From the IMG/VR virus record IMGVR_UViG_3300030099_006671, positions 17,014 through 53,467 of that record: a stretch of DNA of 36,454 bases; one strand, given 5' to 3'. Both the position numbers and the translations under genes were made by a program. Under the pieces are notes generated by a model. That model ran no database searches and was not told the DNA's origin. It saw nothing but the letters and a program-made list of their open reading frames with translations. Shown piece after piece: positions 7,397 through 14,796 of this stretch. Numbering within the stretch: position 1 is the first letter of the stretch; every line of letters begins with the position of its first letter. Source of the stretch: a virus.

Positions 7397-7958
7397 GTCA
7401 TTGAAAGATTACATAAGAGTCTATCCTCTTATAAAAGATCCTGTAATTTTAAGTAAACTTATAAGATTTTTGAATAAAGCCTATGCAACAAATATGTTTG
7501 AACAGGGGGGTTTAGGAAAAGTTAATCATCAAGATAAAAAAATAAGAGACGTTAATATTTTAGGATTAAATAATTTAAGTAATTCATTAAGTATCGTTCA
7601 TTGGGCAAATTTTTTAGGTCATTTTATTTTACAAGGTGCAAAAAAATATATTGATGAGTTTCCAAGAATCGCTCAAGCTACAATATTTGACATGCAAGCC
7701 TTAAGATATGGTTTAGGTGGTCACTATGATTTTCATGTAGATGACGGTCCAGGTTTTAATAGAAAACTAAGTTCTATCCTAATTTTAAACAATGATTATG
7801 AAGGTGGTGAGCTTTGTTTTGATATTGATGGAAAAATAGAAAAAATAAAAAACACTCCTGGTAATATAATTATTTGGCCAAGTAATTTTATGTTCCCACA
7901 TGCAGTGCAACCTCTTAAAAAAGGGACAAGGTATTCAATAGTTTCATGGATGAATTAA
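7395..7958 (+). CDS. 2-oxoglutarate/Fe(II) oxygenase, prolyl-4-hydroxylase type
   Basis: 187 residues with a double-stranded beta-helix core. Iron ligands: H114 and D116 in YDFHVDDG, and H169 in FPHAVQP; R179 (KKGTRYS) is placed to bind the 2-oxoglutarate C5 carboxylate. The intervening KLSSILILNNDYEGGEL is the usual strand-turn signature of P4H-like enzymes, and GNIIIWPSNFMFPHAV is the distal strand. These enzymes hydroxylate an amino acid, nucleotide or small molecule using O2 and 2-oxoglutarate; the substrate here is unknown. All catalytic residues are present, so it should be active. It overlaps the next oxygenase gene by 13 bases. Confidence 0.85.
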   Translation: MSLKDYIRVYPLIKDPVILSKLIRFLNKAYATNMFEQGGLGKVNHQDKKIRDVNILGLNNLSNSLSIVHWANFLGHFILQGAKKYIDEFPRIAQATIFDMQALRYGLGGHYDFHVDDGPGFNRKLSSILILNNDYEGGELCFDIDGKIEKIKNTPGNIIIWPSNFMFPHAVQPLKKGTRYSIVSWMN

Positions 7959-8491
7959 AAAAAGGTTATAAAGTAATAAAAAATTTTCTCTCTAAAGAAG
8001 AGGTGGATCTTCTTACACATTACACAAGAATGAGACATAGAACTAATTTTGATTCTTTTGATTTGAACCAAAATAATCAAGGTGATACTATGTACTATGG
8101 AGATCCTGCCACAGACTCTGTCTTAATTAGTAAAATTAAATTAATGGAAAAAGAAACTGGTCTAGAACTTTTACCAACTTATTCTTTTTGGAGGATGTAT
8201 ACTTATACAGCTGATTTAAAAAAACATAAAGATAGACCAGCTTGTGAAATTAGTGTGACTGTAAAAATAAATTCATGCGGTGTGGCATGGCCTATATTTA
8301 TTGAGGGTAAGAAAATTGATCTTGAGAATGGTGATGGTTTAATTTACAAAGGTTGCGAAAACTTCCATTGGCGTGAAGAATTTAAGGGTGATTGGCACTC
8401 TCAGGTTTTTTTACATTATGTTAATAAAAATGGTCCTAATAAAGAATGGTACAAAGATAAAAGACAATTATTTGGAGTTTTAAAAAATTAA
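7946..8491 (+). CDS. Second 2OG/Fe(II) oxygenase-like protein
   Basis: 181 residues, starting within the previous gene. H94-K95-D96 in LKKHKDRPACEIS is the HxD iron motif, and WPIFIEGKKIDLENGDGLIY forms the central strands. The distal His is probably H141 in ENFHWREEF; the following GDWHSQVFLHYV is the last strand. No Arg occurs at the usual place after the distal His, so 2-oxoglutarate may be held by another residue (R143, H151 or Q153 are candidates). The sequence type (GDGLIYKGCENFHWRE) is one I recall from marine phage and bacterial oxygenases of unknown substrate. Clearly distinct from its neighbour rather than a recent duplicate. Confidence 0.78.
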   Translation: MDELKKGYKVIKNFLSKEEVDLLTHYTRMRHRTNFDSFDLNQNNQGDTMYYGDPATDSVLISKIKLMEKETGLELLPTYSFWRMYTYTADLKKHKDRPACEISVTVKINSCGVAWPIFIEGKKIDLENGDGLIYKGCENFHWREEFKGDWHSQVFLHYVNKNGPNKEWYKDKRQLFGVLKN

Positions 8492-8715
8492 TGATTATAA
8501 AACAAAATAAAAAAGACGGAACGGCTGAAATTATTTTTTCATGGAAGGAAATATGGACATTGATAAAAAAAAGAAAATTGCAGTTTACAGCTGAAAGTTT
8601 TAAACATTTAACTAATAATTTTATAAAAATTATTATGGAATTTAATGAAAATTTTGAAGATAATTTACAAAGAAAAACTACTCATTCAAATCACGTTAAG
8701 ATAAAAAATGATTAA
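8491..8715 (+). CDS. Small hypothetical protein between oxygenase genes
   Basis: 74 residues, starting in a one-base overlap with the preceding stop and ending inside the next gene. It begins MIIKQNKKDGTAEIIFSWKE and is amphipathic helical afterwards (AESFKHLTNNFIKIIMEFNENF). No signal or transmembrane segment. I recall short proteins of this type in pelagiphage genomes but no function. Its coupling to oxygenases on both sides suggests co-expression. Confidence 0.68.
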   Translation: MIIKQNKKDGTAEIIFSWKEIWTLIKKRKLQFTAESFKHLTNNFIKIIMEFNENFEDNLQRKTTHSNHVKIKND

Positions 8716-9241
8716 AGAGGAAAACAAAATTATTGAAAGAGACATTGCTAGAAGAGCTTTTCTTTTTGAAATCATAACAGAAGTAGACGCAGAATCTTTG
8801 ATATCTGATATAAATAATTTTATTAAAGAAAAAAATCTTAATTACACAACAAATGTAAAAGGTGGAATGACAGATTGGTATGCTTTTAATAATCATGAAA
8901 AATTTTTAAATATATTAAATGAGGGTTGTACTTACTTAGGTAAGTATGCAAATTTTAATAAGGCAGCTCTCAAAGAGGCTTGGGGTATAAAAATAGAAAA
9001 AGGAGATTATACAGAAAAACATAATCATGCCGCTTCTGTAATGTCTGGTATATTATATTTAAATGATGTTGATCAAAACTTAATTTTTCCCGATTTAAGG
9101 ATTTCAGTAAAACCCAGAAAAGGTACGTTTTTACTCTTTTCACCTTGGTTGGACCATATGACAGACGTAAATAAAACAGAGACGACTAAATACGCCATCC
9201 CTTTTAATTTTATGGAATATAAACATAAAGATTGGTCTTAA
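8708..9241 (+). CDS. 2OG/Fe(II) oxygenase of the 2OG-FeII_Oxy_5 type
   Basis: 177 residues. The core reads WGIKIEKGDYTEKHNHAASV, then SGILYLND: this is the H-x-H form (H105, H107) typical of the PF13759-like group, where the second His replaces Asp. D129 in FPDLRI and H150 in SPWLDHMTDV follow; K161 (TTKYAIPFNF) occupies the place where an Arg usually binds 2-oxoglutarate. The N-terminal half is helical and may recognise the substrate. It is the third oxygenase in a row after the tail fibre genes and the last gene before the nozzle gene. Substrate unknown. Confidence 0.8.
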   Translation: MIKEENKIIERDIARRAFLFEIITEVDAESLISDINNFIKEKNLNYTTNVKGGMTDWYAFNNHEKFLNILNEGCTYLGKYANFNKAALKEAWGIKIEKGDYTEKHNHAASVMSGILYLNDVDQNLIFPDLRISVKPRKGTFLLFSPWLDHMTDVNKTETTKYAIPFNFMEYKHKDWS

Positions 9242-9265
9242 GATATTTATTACTTATTGAGGTAA

Positions 9266-9274
9266 TGATATAAT
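9266..9274 (+). promoter_or_regulatory. Extended -10-like element before the nozzle gene
   Basis: TGATATAAT (extended -10, TGnTATAAT) ends five bases before the ATG at 9280, and no ribosome-binding site lies at normal distance. A start of transcription about seven bases downstream would coincide with the ATG, giving a leaderless message. The same arrangement is found at 11984-11992. No good -35 is seen, which is tolerated by extended -10 promoters. Confidence 0.45.
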
Positions 9275-9279
9275 CAATT

Positions 9280-11457
9280 ATGCCATTAGCAAAAGTAAAA
9301 ATAGCACCAGGATTTGACAAACAATCTACTCCAGCTGACGCGGAAGGTCGATGGGTGGATGGTGATAATGTTAGATTTCGATACGGAGAGCCTGAAAAAA
9401 TAGGTGGTTGGTCAGCCTTAGTTAATAAACAATTAGTTGGTGCCGCTAGAGCACAACACGTTTGGGCGAATACTGCTGGTAAAAGATACGCTGCCATAGG
9501 GACTAACAAAGTTTTAATAATTTATTTTGATGGTGCCTTTTATGATATTACCCCTTTAGATACTGATAATTTTCAAACTGGGTCAGATATTACGACAACC
9601 AACGGGTCAGCCACAGTGACTATAACAACATCTAACGCACACAATTTGTTAGTCGGTAATATAGTAACTTTTGCAAACGCTGGTTCTTTTACAGGAGCAA
9701 ACACAGATTACACCGCAACAGATTTTGATGATAAACTTTTTGAAATTCAATCTGTTCCTACAACTACCACTTTTACAATCACAATGCCCTCTTCAGAGTC
9801 GAAATCAGGAGTGACTAACGATGGCACCCTAGACGTAAGGCCTTATGTGGTAGTTGGTCCTTTGTCTGAAACGGCTGGTTATGGATGGGGAACATATTTT
9901 TTTGGTGGACAACCAGTTGCTTCAACTACAACCACAATGAACAATGGGGGTGCCATGTTAGTAGGTGCATCATCTGTTGTTTTGACTAACTCTTCATTAT
10001 TTCCTGCTTCAGGAAAAATTAGAATTGGATCTGAAGATATGGAATACACAACAAACACCACTGGCACTAACACTATTAGCGGAATCACAAGAGGAATAAA
10101 TGGCACAACTCCTGCAGAGCATGCAAACGGATCAACAGTCACCGACATTACAGAATTTGTAGGATGGGGTGACGCTTCATCTACAACTTCTGTTACAATA
10201 GAACCTGGTAACTGGTCTTTAGATAATTTTGGAAATATTTTAATAGCCACAGTGCACAATGGTGAAACTTTTACTTGGGATGCATCACTAGGCACTGCTT
10301 TACAAACAAGAGCAACCATTGGAACTGGCATGCCAACACAATCTGTGATGTCTATTGTGTCAGACAGGGATAGACATCTATTTCATTTAGGAACACAATC
10401 GACGATAGGTTCAAGTCCACAAGATAAAATGTTTATAAGATTTTCTGATCAAGAAAGCATTAGTGTATATGAACCTACGTCAACAAACACTGCAGGAACA
10501 TTCAGATTAGATGACGGCACTAGAATTGTTGGAGCTTTTAAAGGAAAAGATTATATTTTAGTTTTAACAGACACTGCTACATATGAAATGCAATTTGTTG
10601 GTCCTCCTTTTACGTTTTCAATTAGGAAGGTAGGATCTAATAATGGTTTAATAGGCCAACACGCTGGAGTGTTTGCAAACGGAGCAGTTTATTGGATGGG
10701 TAAAACTGGAGGATTTTATGTTTATGACGGAACCGTTAAATCTATTCCATGTCTAGTAGAGGACTTTGTTTTTACAACGACAGGCAACAACCCTGGCATA
10801 AATTACAATTCTGGCCAAATAATTTATGGAGGAATAAATGAACTTTATTCAGAAATAAATTGGTTTTATCCTACAGCCAATTCTTCTATAATTGACAGAG
10901 TAGTGACTTACAATTATGCAGAAAATGTTTGGACGACAGGCACTCTGGACAGAACAACTTGGGTTGGTTCCACAGTTTACGAACAGCCTTACGCTACTGA
11001 TTTTAATGAATCTAATACTCCTACTTTTCCTGTTGTAAATGGCGTATCTAATGGAGCAACGATTTACTACGAACATGAAGCTGGACTTAATCAATTAAAT
11101 GGAGATGGAACTGAAACAGCCATAACTTCTTTTATAAAATCTGGAGAGTTTGATTTAAATGGAAGACAAGGTGTGCCTGGCGATGGGGAATTTATAATGA
11201 GTATAAAAAGATTTTTACCTGATTTTAAACGTATAAGTGGAAATGCAAAAATAACAATTTTTTTAAATCAATTTCCACAAGGAACTACCGCTTCTTCTAG
11301 TCCTTTAGGACCATTTACTTTAAGCTCAACGACATCTAAAGTTGATACAAGGGCAAGGGCAAGATTAGTAGCTGTTCAGGTTGAGAATGAAGGTTTGAAT
11401 GAAAGCTGGAGGTATGGGTCTTTTAGATTTGATATAAGACCTGACGGTAGAAGATAG
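9280..11457 (+). CDS. Tail nozzle / stabilisation protein (P22 gp10 / T7 gp12-like)
   Basis: 725 residues, the second largest protein here. The N-terminus (APGFDKQSTPADAEGRWVDG, then DNVRFRYGEPEKIGGW) is the signature of the P22 gp10-like tail hub family, a beta-propeller ring that forms the distal nozzle of short tails. The middle has an insertion rich in Thr (residues about 100-185 and 205-290: GSATVTITTSNAHNLLVGN, GKIRIGSEDMEYTTN) resembling two small inserted beta domains. The propeller resumes with NFGNILIATVHNGETFTWD, DRDRHLFHLG and WMGKTGGFYVYDGTVK. The C-terminus (ARARLVAVQVENEGLNESWR, then YGSFRFDIRPDGRR) is family-typical. TAGTG joins it to the next gene. Confidence 0.87.
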   Translation: MPLAKVKIAPGFDKQSTPADAEGRWVDGDNVRFRYGEPEKIGGWSALVNKQLVGAARAQHVWANTAGKRYAAIGTNKVLIIYFDGAFYDITPLDTDNFQTGSDITTTNGSATVTITTSNAHNLLVGNIVTFANAGSFTGANTDYTATDFDDKLFEIQSVPTTTTFTITMPSSESKSGVTNDGTLDVRPYVVVGPLSETAGYGWGTYFFGGQPVASTTTTMNNGGAMLVGASSVVLTNSSLFPASGKIRIGSEDMEYTTNTTGTNTISGITRGINGTTPAEHANGSTVTDITEFVGWGDASSTTSVTIEPGNWSLDNFGNILIATVHNGETFTWDASLGTALQTRATIGTGMPTQSVMSIVSDRDRHLFHLGTQSTIGSSPQDKMFIRFSDQESISVYEPTSTNTAGTFRLDDGTRIVGAFKGKDYILVLTDTATYEMQFVGPPFTFSIRKVGSNNGLIGQHAGVFANGAVYWMGKTGGFYVYDGTVKSIPCLVEDFVFTTTGNNPGINYNSGQIIYGGINELYSEINWFYPTANSSIIDRVVTYNYAENVWTTGTLDRTTWVGSTVYEQPYATDFNESNTPTFPVVNGVSNGATIYYEHEAGLNQLNGDGTETAITSFIKSGEFDLNGRQGVPGDGEFIMSIKRFLPDFKRISGNAKITIFLNQFPQGTTASSSPLGPFTLSSTTSKVDTRARARLVAVQVENEGLNESWRYGSFRFDIRPDGRR

Positions 11458-11978
11458 TGATCTATAATTTATTTAGCACACCTATTTTTTATGGTGATAT
11501 CGATTCTAAAAAAATTGAGTTTGAGAAACAAAATGAATTTATACCCTCTTGGATGAGTAGAGCTCAGTCAACGAAATCACATAATTTTGTTAATGCTTTA
11601 AAAAACGAATCAAAAATTTATTTATTAAAAAAAATAAGTGAATTGATGAGCGAAAAATTTACAGGTTTTGAAGTAGATTTAATAAATATTTGGACAAATA
11701 AATACAAAAATAATGATTATCAAGAACCACATATTCATCCTAAATCTCATTTTAGTTTTATAATTTATTCTAAGGTTCAAGAAAGTAAAACATATTTTTT
11801 AGCACCAAACGATTATTTAGTAGAATCTTTTGGAATGGAATCAATTTACAAAACAAAAGATTTTTTAAGATTTAAAAATAACAGCATAGTAATATTTCCA
11901 AGTTTTTTACCTCACGGTGTTCAACCCTCTGAGAATCAAGAAACTATTGCAGGAAATCTTTTATTTAAACAACATTAA
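11457..11978 (+). CDS. 2OG-oxygenase fold protein lacking the usual 2OG-binding Arg
   Basis: 173 residues, GTG start overlapping the nozzle stop by one base. It begins MIYNLFSTPIFYGDID, the usual opening of PF13759-type oxygenases. Iron ligands are H92 and H94 in QEPHIHPKSHFSF and H153 in FPSFLPHGVQPSE. The residue expected to anchor 2-oxoglutarate (Arg of the RxSxxxN strand) is not there: the strand reads QETIAGNLLF. Either another residue does this job, a different cosubstrate is used, or the enzyme is inactive. It is separated from the next oxygenase by two small genes. Confidence 0.76.
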   Translation: MIYNLFSTPIFYGDIDSKKIEFEKQNEFIPSWMSRAQSTKSHNFVNALKNESKIYLLKKISELMSEKFTGFEVDLINIWTNKYKNNDYQEPHIHPKSHFSFIIYSKVQESKTYFLAPNDYLVESFGMESIYKTKDFLRFKNNSIVIFPSFLPHGVQPSENQETIAGNLLFKQH

Positions 11979-11983
11979 CATTA

Positions 11984-11992
11984 TGATATACT
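11984..11992 (+). promoter_or_regulatory. Extended -10-like element before a 54-residue gene
   Basis: TGATATACT stands five bases before the ATG at 11998, in the same position and context as TGATATAAT before 9280 (15 of 18 bases through the ATG agree). There is no Shine-Dalgarno. A leaderless transcript start is a reasonable reading. Confidence 0.42.
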
Positions 11993-11997
11993 AATTT

Positions 11998-12162
11998 ATG
12001 GCTAAAATAACTATACAGATACCAGAACCTAAATCGGAGTACTCACAAGAAGATCAAAGACAAATACTTCAAGCATTTAGAACTTTACAGTCTCAGTTGA
12101 ATTTTTCATATGAGAATGATATAAAAAACAAACAAGACGCATTTAATTATTTTTTATCATGA
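11998..12162 (+). CDS. Small conserved phage protein, 54 residues
   Basis: ATG at 11998, stop TGA at 12160-12162 overlapping the next start (ATGA). The product begins MAKITIQIPEPKSEYSQEDQ, continues RQILQAFRTLQSQLNFSYEN and ends in a short polar helix. The opening beta strand plus Pro-rich turn and the LRTLQ-like helix match a small protein I remember beside nozzle genes in marine podoviruses. It is probably a small virion or tail-associated protein. The tight overlap with the following gene supports it being translated. Confidence 0.68.
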   Translation: MAKITIQIPEPKSEYSQEDQRQILQAFRTLQSQLNFSYENDIKNKQDAFNYFLS

Positions 12163-12509
12163 CAATACAATATCAAAATCAAGGTTACAAACAATCAGGC
12201 ACAGGTAAAACTACTGTTTTAACATGTCCCTCTAATGCAACGATAATAATTAAGAGTATTTATGTTGCTAACAACGATGGCTCATCAGCTATTCTAGTTA
12301 ATATGAACTTAGTAGATTCATCTGATTCTGGTGCTGAATATGAATTTTTTAGAAGTGACGTTGCAGCTAAGTCTCAAGTCAATGCGGCGCCACAAGGTTT
12401 AAATCTAGAAGCAGGTGACTCAGTCACAGTGCAAGCGGCGACGAGTGGCAATAAGATTCAAGGAGCTATAAGTTTTGCATTAATAGATAGATCTCAAGAA
12501 AATGGATAA
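12159..12509 (+). CDS. Small beta-rich virion protein
   Basis: 116 residues beginning MTIQYQNQGYKQSGTGKTTV. Predicted to be almost all beta strand: ATIIIKSIYVANNDGSSAIL, then VNMNLVDSSDSG and a final GNKIQGAISFALIDRSQ. The central phrase LNLEAGDSVTVQA is typical of small beta-sandwich decoration or collar proteins of phages. No catalytic motif. It is coupled by ATGA to the preceding small gene and overlaps the next oxygenase gene by eight bases. Confidence 0.73.
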   Translation: MTIQYQNQGYKQSGTGKTTVLTCPSNATIIIKSIYVANNDGSSAILVNMNLVDSSDSGAEYEFFRSDVAAKSQVNAAPQGLNLEAGDSVTVQAATSGNKIQGAISFALIDRSQENG

Positions 12510-13026
12510 GCGTAAGATTGAAGTTTTTGATAATTTTTTGAACCCAGAAAATTTTGTCAAAATTCAAAATGAAGTCTTAGACTCAGAATTTCCATGGGGT
12601 TATAACGATGACATATGTGGACATAATGAGGAACAGGATAAATTAGATAATTGTATGTTTGTACACAGTGTGTATAAATCGCAACCTAAATTTTATATAA
12701 GTCCACTTTTTAATACACTTACACCTCTTTTAAATAAATTAAATATAGACTCATTGTGTAGAATAAAGATTAATTTAAATTTACGCACTGAAAGTCATAT
12801 AGAACATTGTTATCACGTGGATCACAAAGATGTAAATTTTTATAGTGCAATTTTTTATTTAAACGATAATAATGGTGGTACAAATATTGAGGGTCAGCCT
12901 TTTATAAAGAGTGTTGCAAATAGGTTAATAATTTTTCCCTCTAACGTTGCTCACACCGGTGTAACACAGACTAATACAAAAAGAAGGGTAGTTATAAATA
13001 TTATTTATACAAAACATAATGGCTAA
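12502..13026 (+). CDS. 2OG/Fe(II) oxygenase, P4H type
   Basis: 174 residues. Iron ligands H105 and D107 in CYHVDHKDVNFYSAIF and H151 in FPSNVAHTGVTQ; R161 or R162 (TNTKRRVVINIIY) is placed for 2-oxoglutarate binding. YLNDNNGGTNIEGQPF is the usual P4H turn. The N-terminus (RKIEVFDNFLNPENFVKIQN) is the helical start of the fold. All residues for activity are present. It starts inside the previous small virion gene and its end overlaps the start of a 44-residue basic protein by eight bases. Substrate unknown. Confidence 0.84.
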   Translation: MDKRKIEVFDNFLNPENFVKIQNEVLDSEFPWGYNDDICGHNEEQDKLDNCMFVHSVYKSQPKFYISPLFNTLTPLLNKLNIDSLCRIKINLNLRTESHIEHCYHVDHKDVNFYSAIFYLNDNNGGTNIEGQPFIKSVANRLIIFPSNVAHTGVTQTNTKRRVVINIIYTKHNG

Positions 13027-13153
13027 AAAGAAACCTCTATTTGGAGTAAACAATTATCATAAACGCACACCAAAAAAGCGTCCGGGTGTTCATACCAAAA
13101 GAAAGAACAAAAGAAAACCACATCGTAAGAAAAGTCGTGGACAAGGACGTTAA
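13019..13153 (+). CDS. Very small, extremely basic conserved phage protein
   Basis: 44 residues: starts MAKKKPLFGVNNYHKRTPKK, continues RPGVHTKRKNKRKPHRKK and ends SRGQGR. Nearly half the residues are Lys, Arg or His. I recall near-identical small proteins (opening MAKKKPLFGVNNYHKR and ending RGQGR) in many marine phages, including cyanophages. Binding to nucleic acid is likely from charge alone; its place among tail genes could mean it is packed in the virion. It starts eight bases before the oxygenase stop. Confidence 0.72.
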   Translation: MAKKKPLFGVNNYHKRTPKKRPGVHTKRKNKRKPHRKKSRGQGR

Positions 13154-13172
13154 ATTACTATATTAAAAAAAA

Positions 13173-13349
13173 ATGACTGTTTATCAAAAAATTAAATGTG
13201 AGACTAAAACCATTTACAGAAGTAAAAAAACTGGACAAAAATATAAAACTAAAGAAGACTTTTTATCTAAACATACACAAGAAGATCTAGCTACAGATGT
13301 TGAAGTTATGGTGCCTGATTTGCCAATATTTACTAAAACAAAAAAATGA
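13173..13349 (+). CDS. Small hypothetical protein, 58 residues
   Basis: Begins MTVYQKIKCETKTIYRSKKT, continues GQKYKTKEDFLSKHTQEDLA and ends in VEVMVPDLPIFTKTKK. Its stop overlaps the next ATG (ATGA), which supports it as real. The acidic C-terminal DLPIF resembles a partner-binding tail but that is a guess. No known family. An A/T-only stretch (ATATTAAAAAAAAATG) precedes the start instead of a ribosome-binding site. Confidence 0.62.
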   Translation: MTVYQKIKCETKTIYRSKKTGQKYKTKEDFLSKHTQEDLATDVEVMVPDLPIFTKTKK

Positions 13350-13864
13350 ATTTAAAAAACGTAGATTTTTTACAAAATGAAAATTTAAATCAGGTAAAGG
13401 TTTTTAAAAATATACTTGATATTAAAAATGATTTTAATTTTAATGATATATTAAATCTTATTCAATATAGTTACTTTCAAAATAGTCCAAAATATCCAAA
13501 ACATACAGGAATAAATATTAACGACATTTTTAGTCATACCTTTCAAATATTTGATGTAAGAGAATCAGAAAAATTAAATGAGCTGCATAAACAATTTAGT
13601 GTTTTATTTAAAAAGGGCATAAACGATGAAAAATTTAGACCGGATATTTTTTTTTCTTTTAGGTCATCTACTGGGCCATTGCACGCAGACGAATGTAACG
13701 TTTTTATAATTGGTCTTGAAGGCACGACCTTTTACGATATTCCATCATTAAAAAAAATTTATGAAGTTAATAAAACTGATGCAATATTTATACCAGCAAA
13801 GATTACTCACGCTGCTACATCAATACAAAAAAGAATAATTTGTTCATGGAGTATATTTAATTAA
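13346..13864 (+). CDS. Cupin / 2OG-oxygenase-like double-stranded beta-helix protein
   Basis: 172 residues. The C-terminal half carries SSTGPLHADECNVFIIGLEG, with H113 and D115 as an HxD pair, and IPAKITHAATSIQKRIICSW, with H155 as distal ligand and R163 eight residues on. This is the pattern of a JmjC/cupin-like oxygenase. The N-terminal half is helical and Asn-rich (NFNDILNLIQYSYF). The usual EGGE turn of P4H enzymes is missing, so it is a separate subfamily from its neighbours. It is coupled to the glycosyltransferase that follows (TAATG), suggesting linked function or expression. Confidence 0.7.
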   Translation: MNLKNVDFLQNENLNQVKVFKNILDIKNDFNFNDILNLIQYSYFQNSPKYPKHTGININDIFSHTFQIFDVRESEKLNELHKQFSVLFKKGINDEKFRPDIFFSFRSSTGPLHADECNVFIIGLEGTTFYDIPSLKKIYEVNKTDAIFIPAKITHAATSIQKRIICSWSIFN

Positions 13865-14796
13865 TGAGCCCATTAGGAGGAACAGAATTACAGTACAAAT
13901 TTTTACAAGATAATATTGATAAGTCTTTATTAGATAAATTTCAAATATGTTTATCAGTGCCTGGTAGAGTTCCCTTATCAAAAAATAAAATCAATATTCT
14001 TTGGCAAAAAATGGCTCCTGATCAACCACACTTTCAAGAATTTTTTAGAGATAAAAAACAAATAGAACAATATGACTATTATGTATTTAATAGTCATTGG
14101 AATTATGAACAATTTAGAAAAACATTTCAAATACCTCATGAAAAATGCACTGTTATTAAAAACGGAATAACTAATATAAAACAAAGAGATGTAGAAAAAA
14201 AGAGGGATAAAATAAAATTAATATACCATCCTACTCCATGGAGGGGTTTATCTGTCTTACTTGGAGCTATGCAATTAGTAAAAAATAACAATATAGAATT
14301 AGATGTTTATAGTAGCACCAAAGTGTATGGTTCTGATTTCGAAAAACAAAATGATGGTTTATATCAAGGACTCTATGATCAGGCTAAAATTTTACCAAAT
14401 GTTAATTATATAGGTTATAAACCTAATCAATATATTTTAGATAATCTTCACAATTATGATGCTTTTGTTTATCCAAATATATGGGAGGAAACGTTTTGTA
14501 TTTCAGCACTAGAATCATTGGCTTGTGGTTTGTTTGTGGTAACGACAGATAATGGTGCTCTTTATGAAACCTGTTCGGAGTTTCCTGTCTACATTCCTAT
14601 GGACACTAATTTAAAAAATTTAGCTATTCAATTTGCTGCAGTTATTGATGGTTTACCGAGTCAACTAAATAGTCCGGGTTGTCATAATCATCTAAGATTT
14701 CAACAAAACTTCTATAATCATTTTTATAATTGGAAAAATATCGCTGGACAGTGGGAGAATTTTTTAAAGGGAGCAGTACATGCAAGATCCAAGTAA
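13864..14796 (+). CDS. Glycosyltransferase, GT-B fold (GT4-like)
   Basis: 310 residues. It opens at once with SPLGGTELQYKF, the GGTE loop normally found after the first strand, so the protein has a shortened N-terminus. PTPWRGLSVLLGAMQLV (residues 124-140) is the donor-site start of the second domain, and EETFCISALESLACG (208-222) is the E-x7-E motif (E209, E217) that binds the sugar nucleotide. Such enzymes move a hexose from NDP-sugar to an acceptor. It follows a cupin-like oxygenase gene and precedes another glycosyltransferase. The acceptor could be a virion protein, a hydroxylated residue, or host surface sugar; the sequence does not tell. Confidence 0.85.
   Translation: MSPLGGTELQYKFLQDNIDKSLLDKFQICLSVPGRVPLSKNKINILWQKMAPDQPHFQEFFRDKKQIEQYDYYVFNSHWNYEQFRKTFQIPHEKCTVIKNGITNIKQRDVEKKRDKIKLIYHPTPWRGLSVLLGAMQLVKNNNIELDVYSSTKVYGSDFEKQNDGLYQGLYDQAKILPNVNYIGYKPNQYILDNLHNYDAFVYPNIWEETFCISALESLACGLFVVTTDNGALYETCSEFPVYIPMDTNLKNLAIQFAAVIDGLPSQLNSPGCHNHLRFQQNFYNHFYNWKNIAGQWENFLKGAVHARSK

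Noticed and set aside
9879-10331. 150-codon leftward open frame within the nozzle gene
   Set aside because: It is antisense to a clearly conserved large gene; composition (Val/Pro/Ser-rich) reflects the complement of Thr/Asn codons. No ribosome-binding site.
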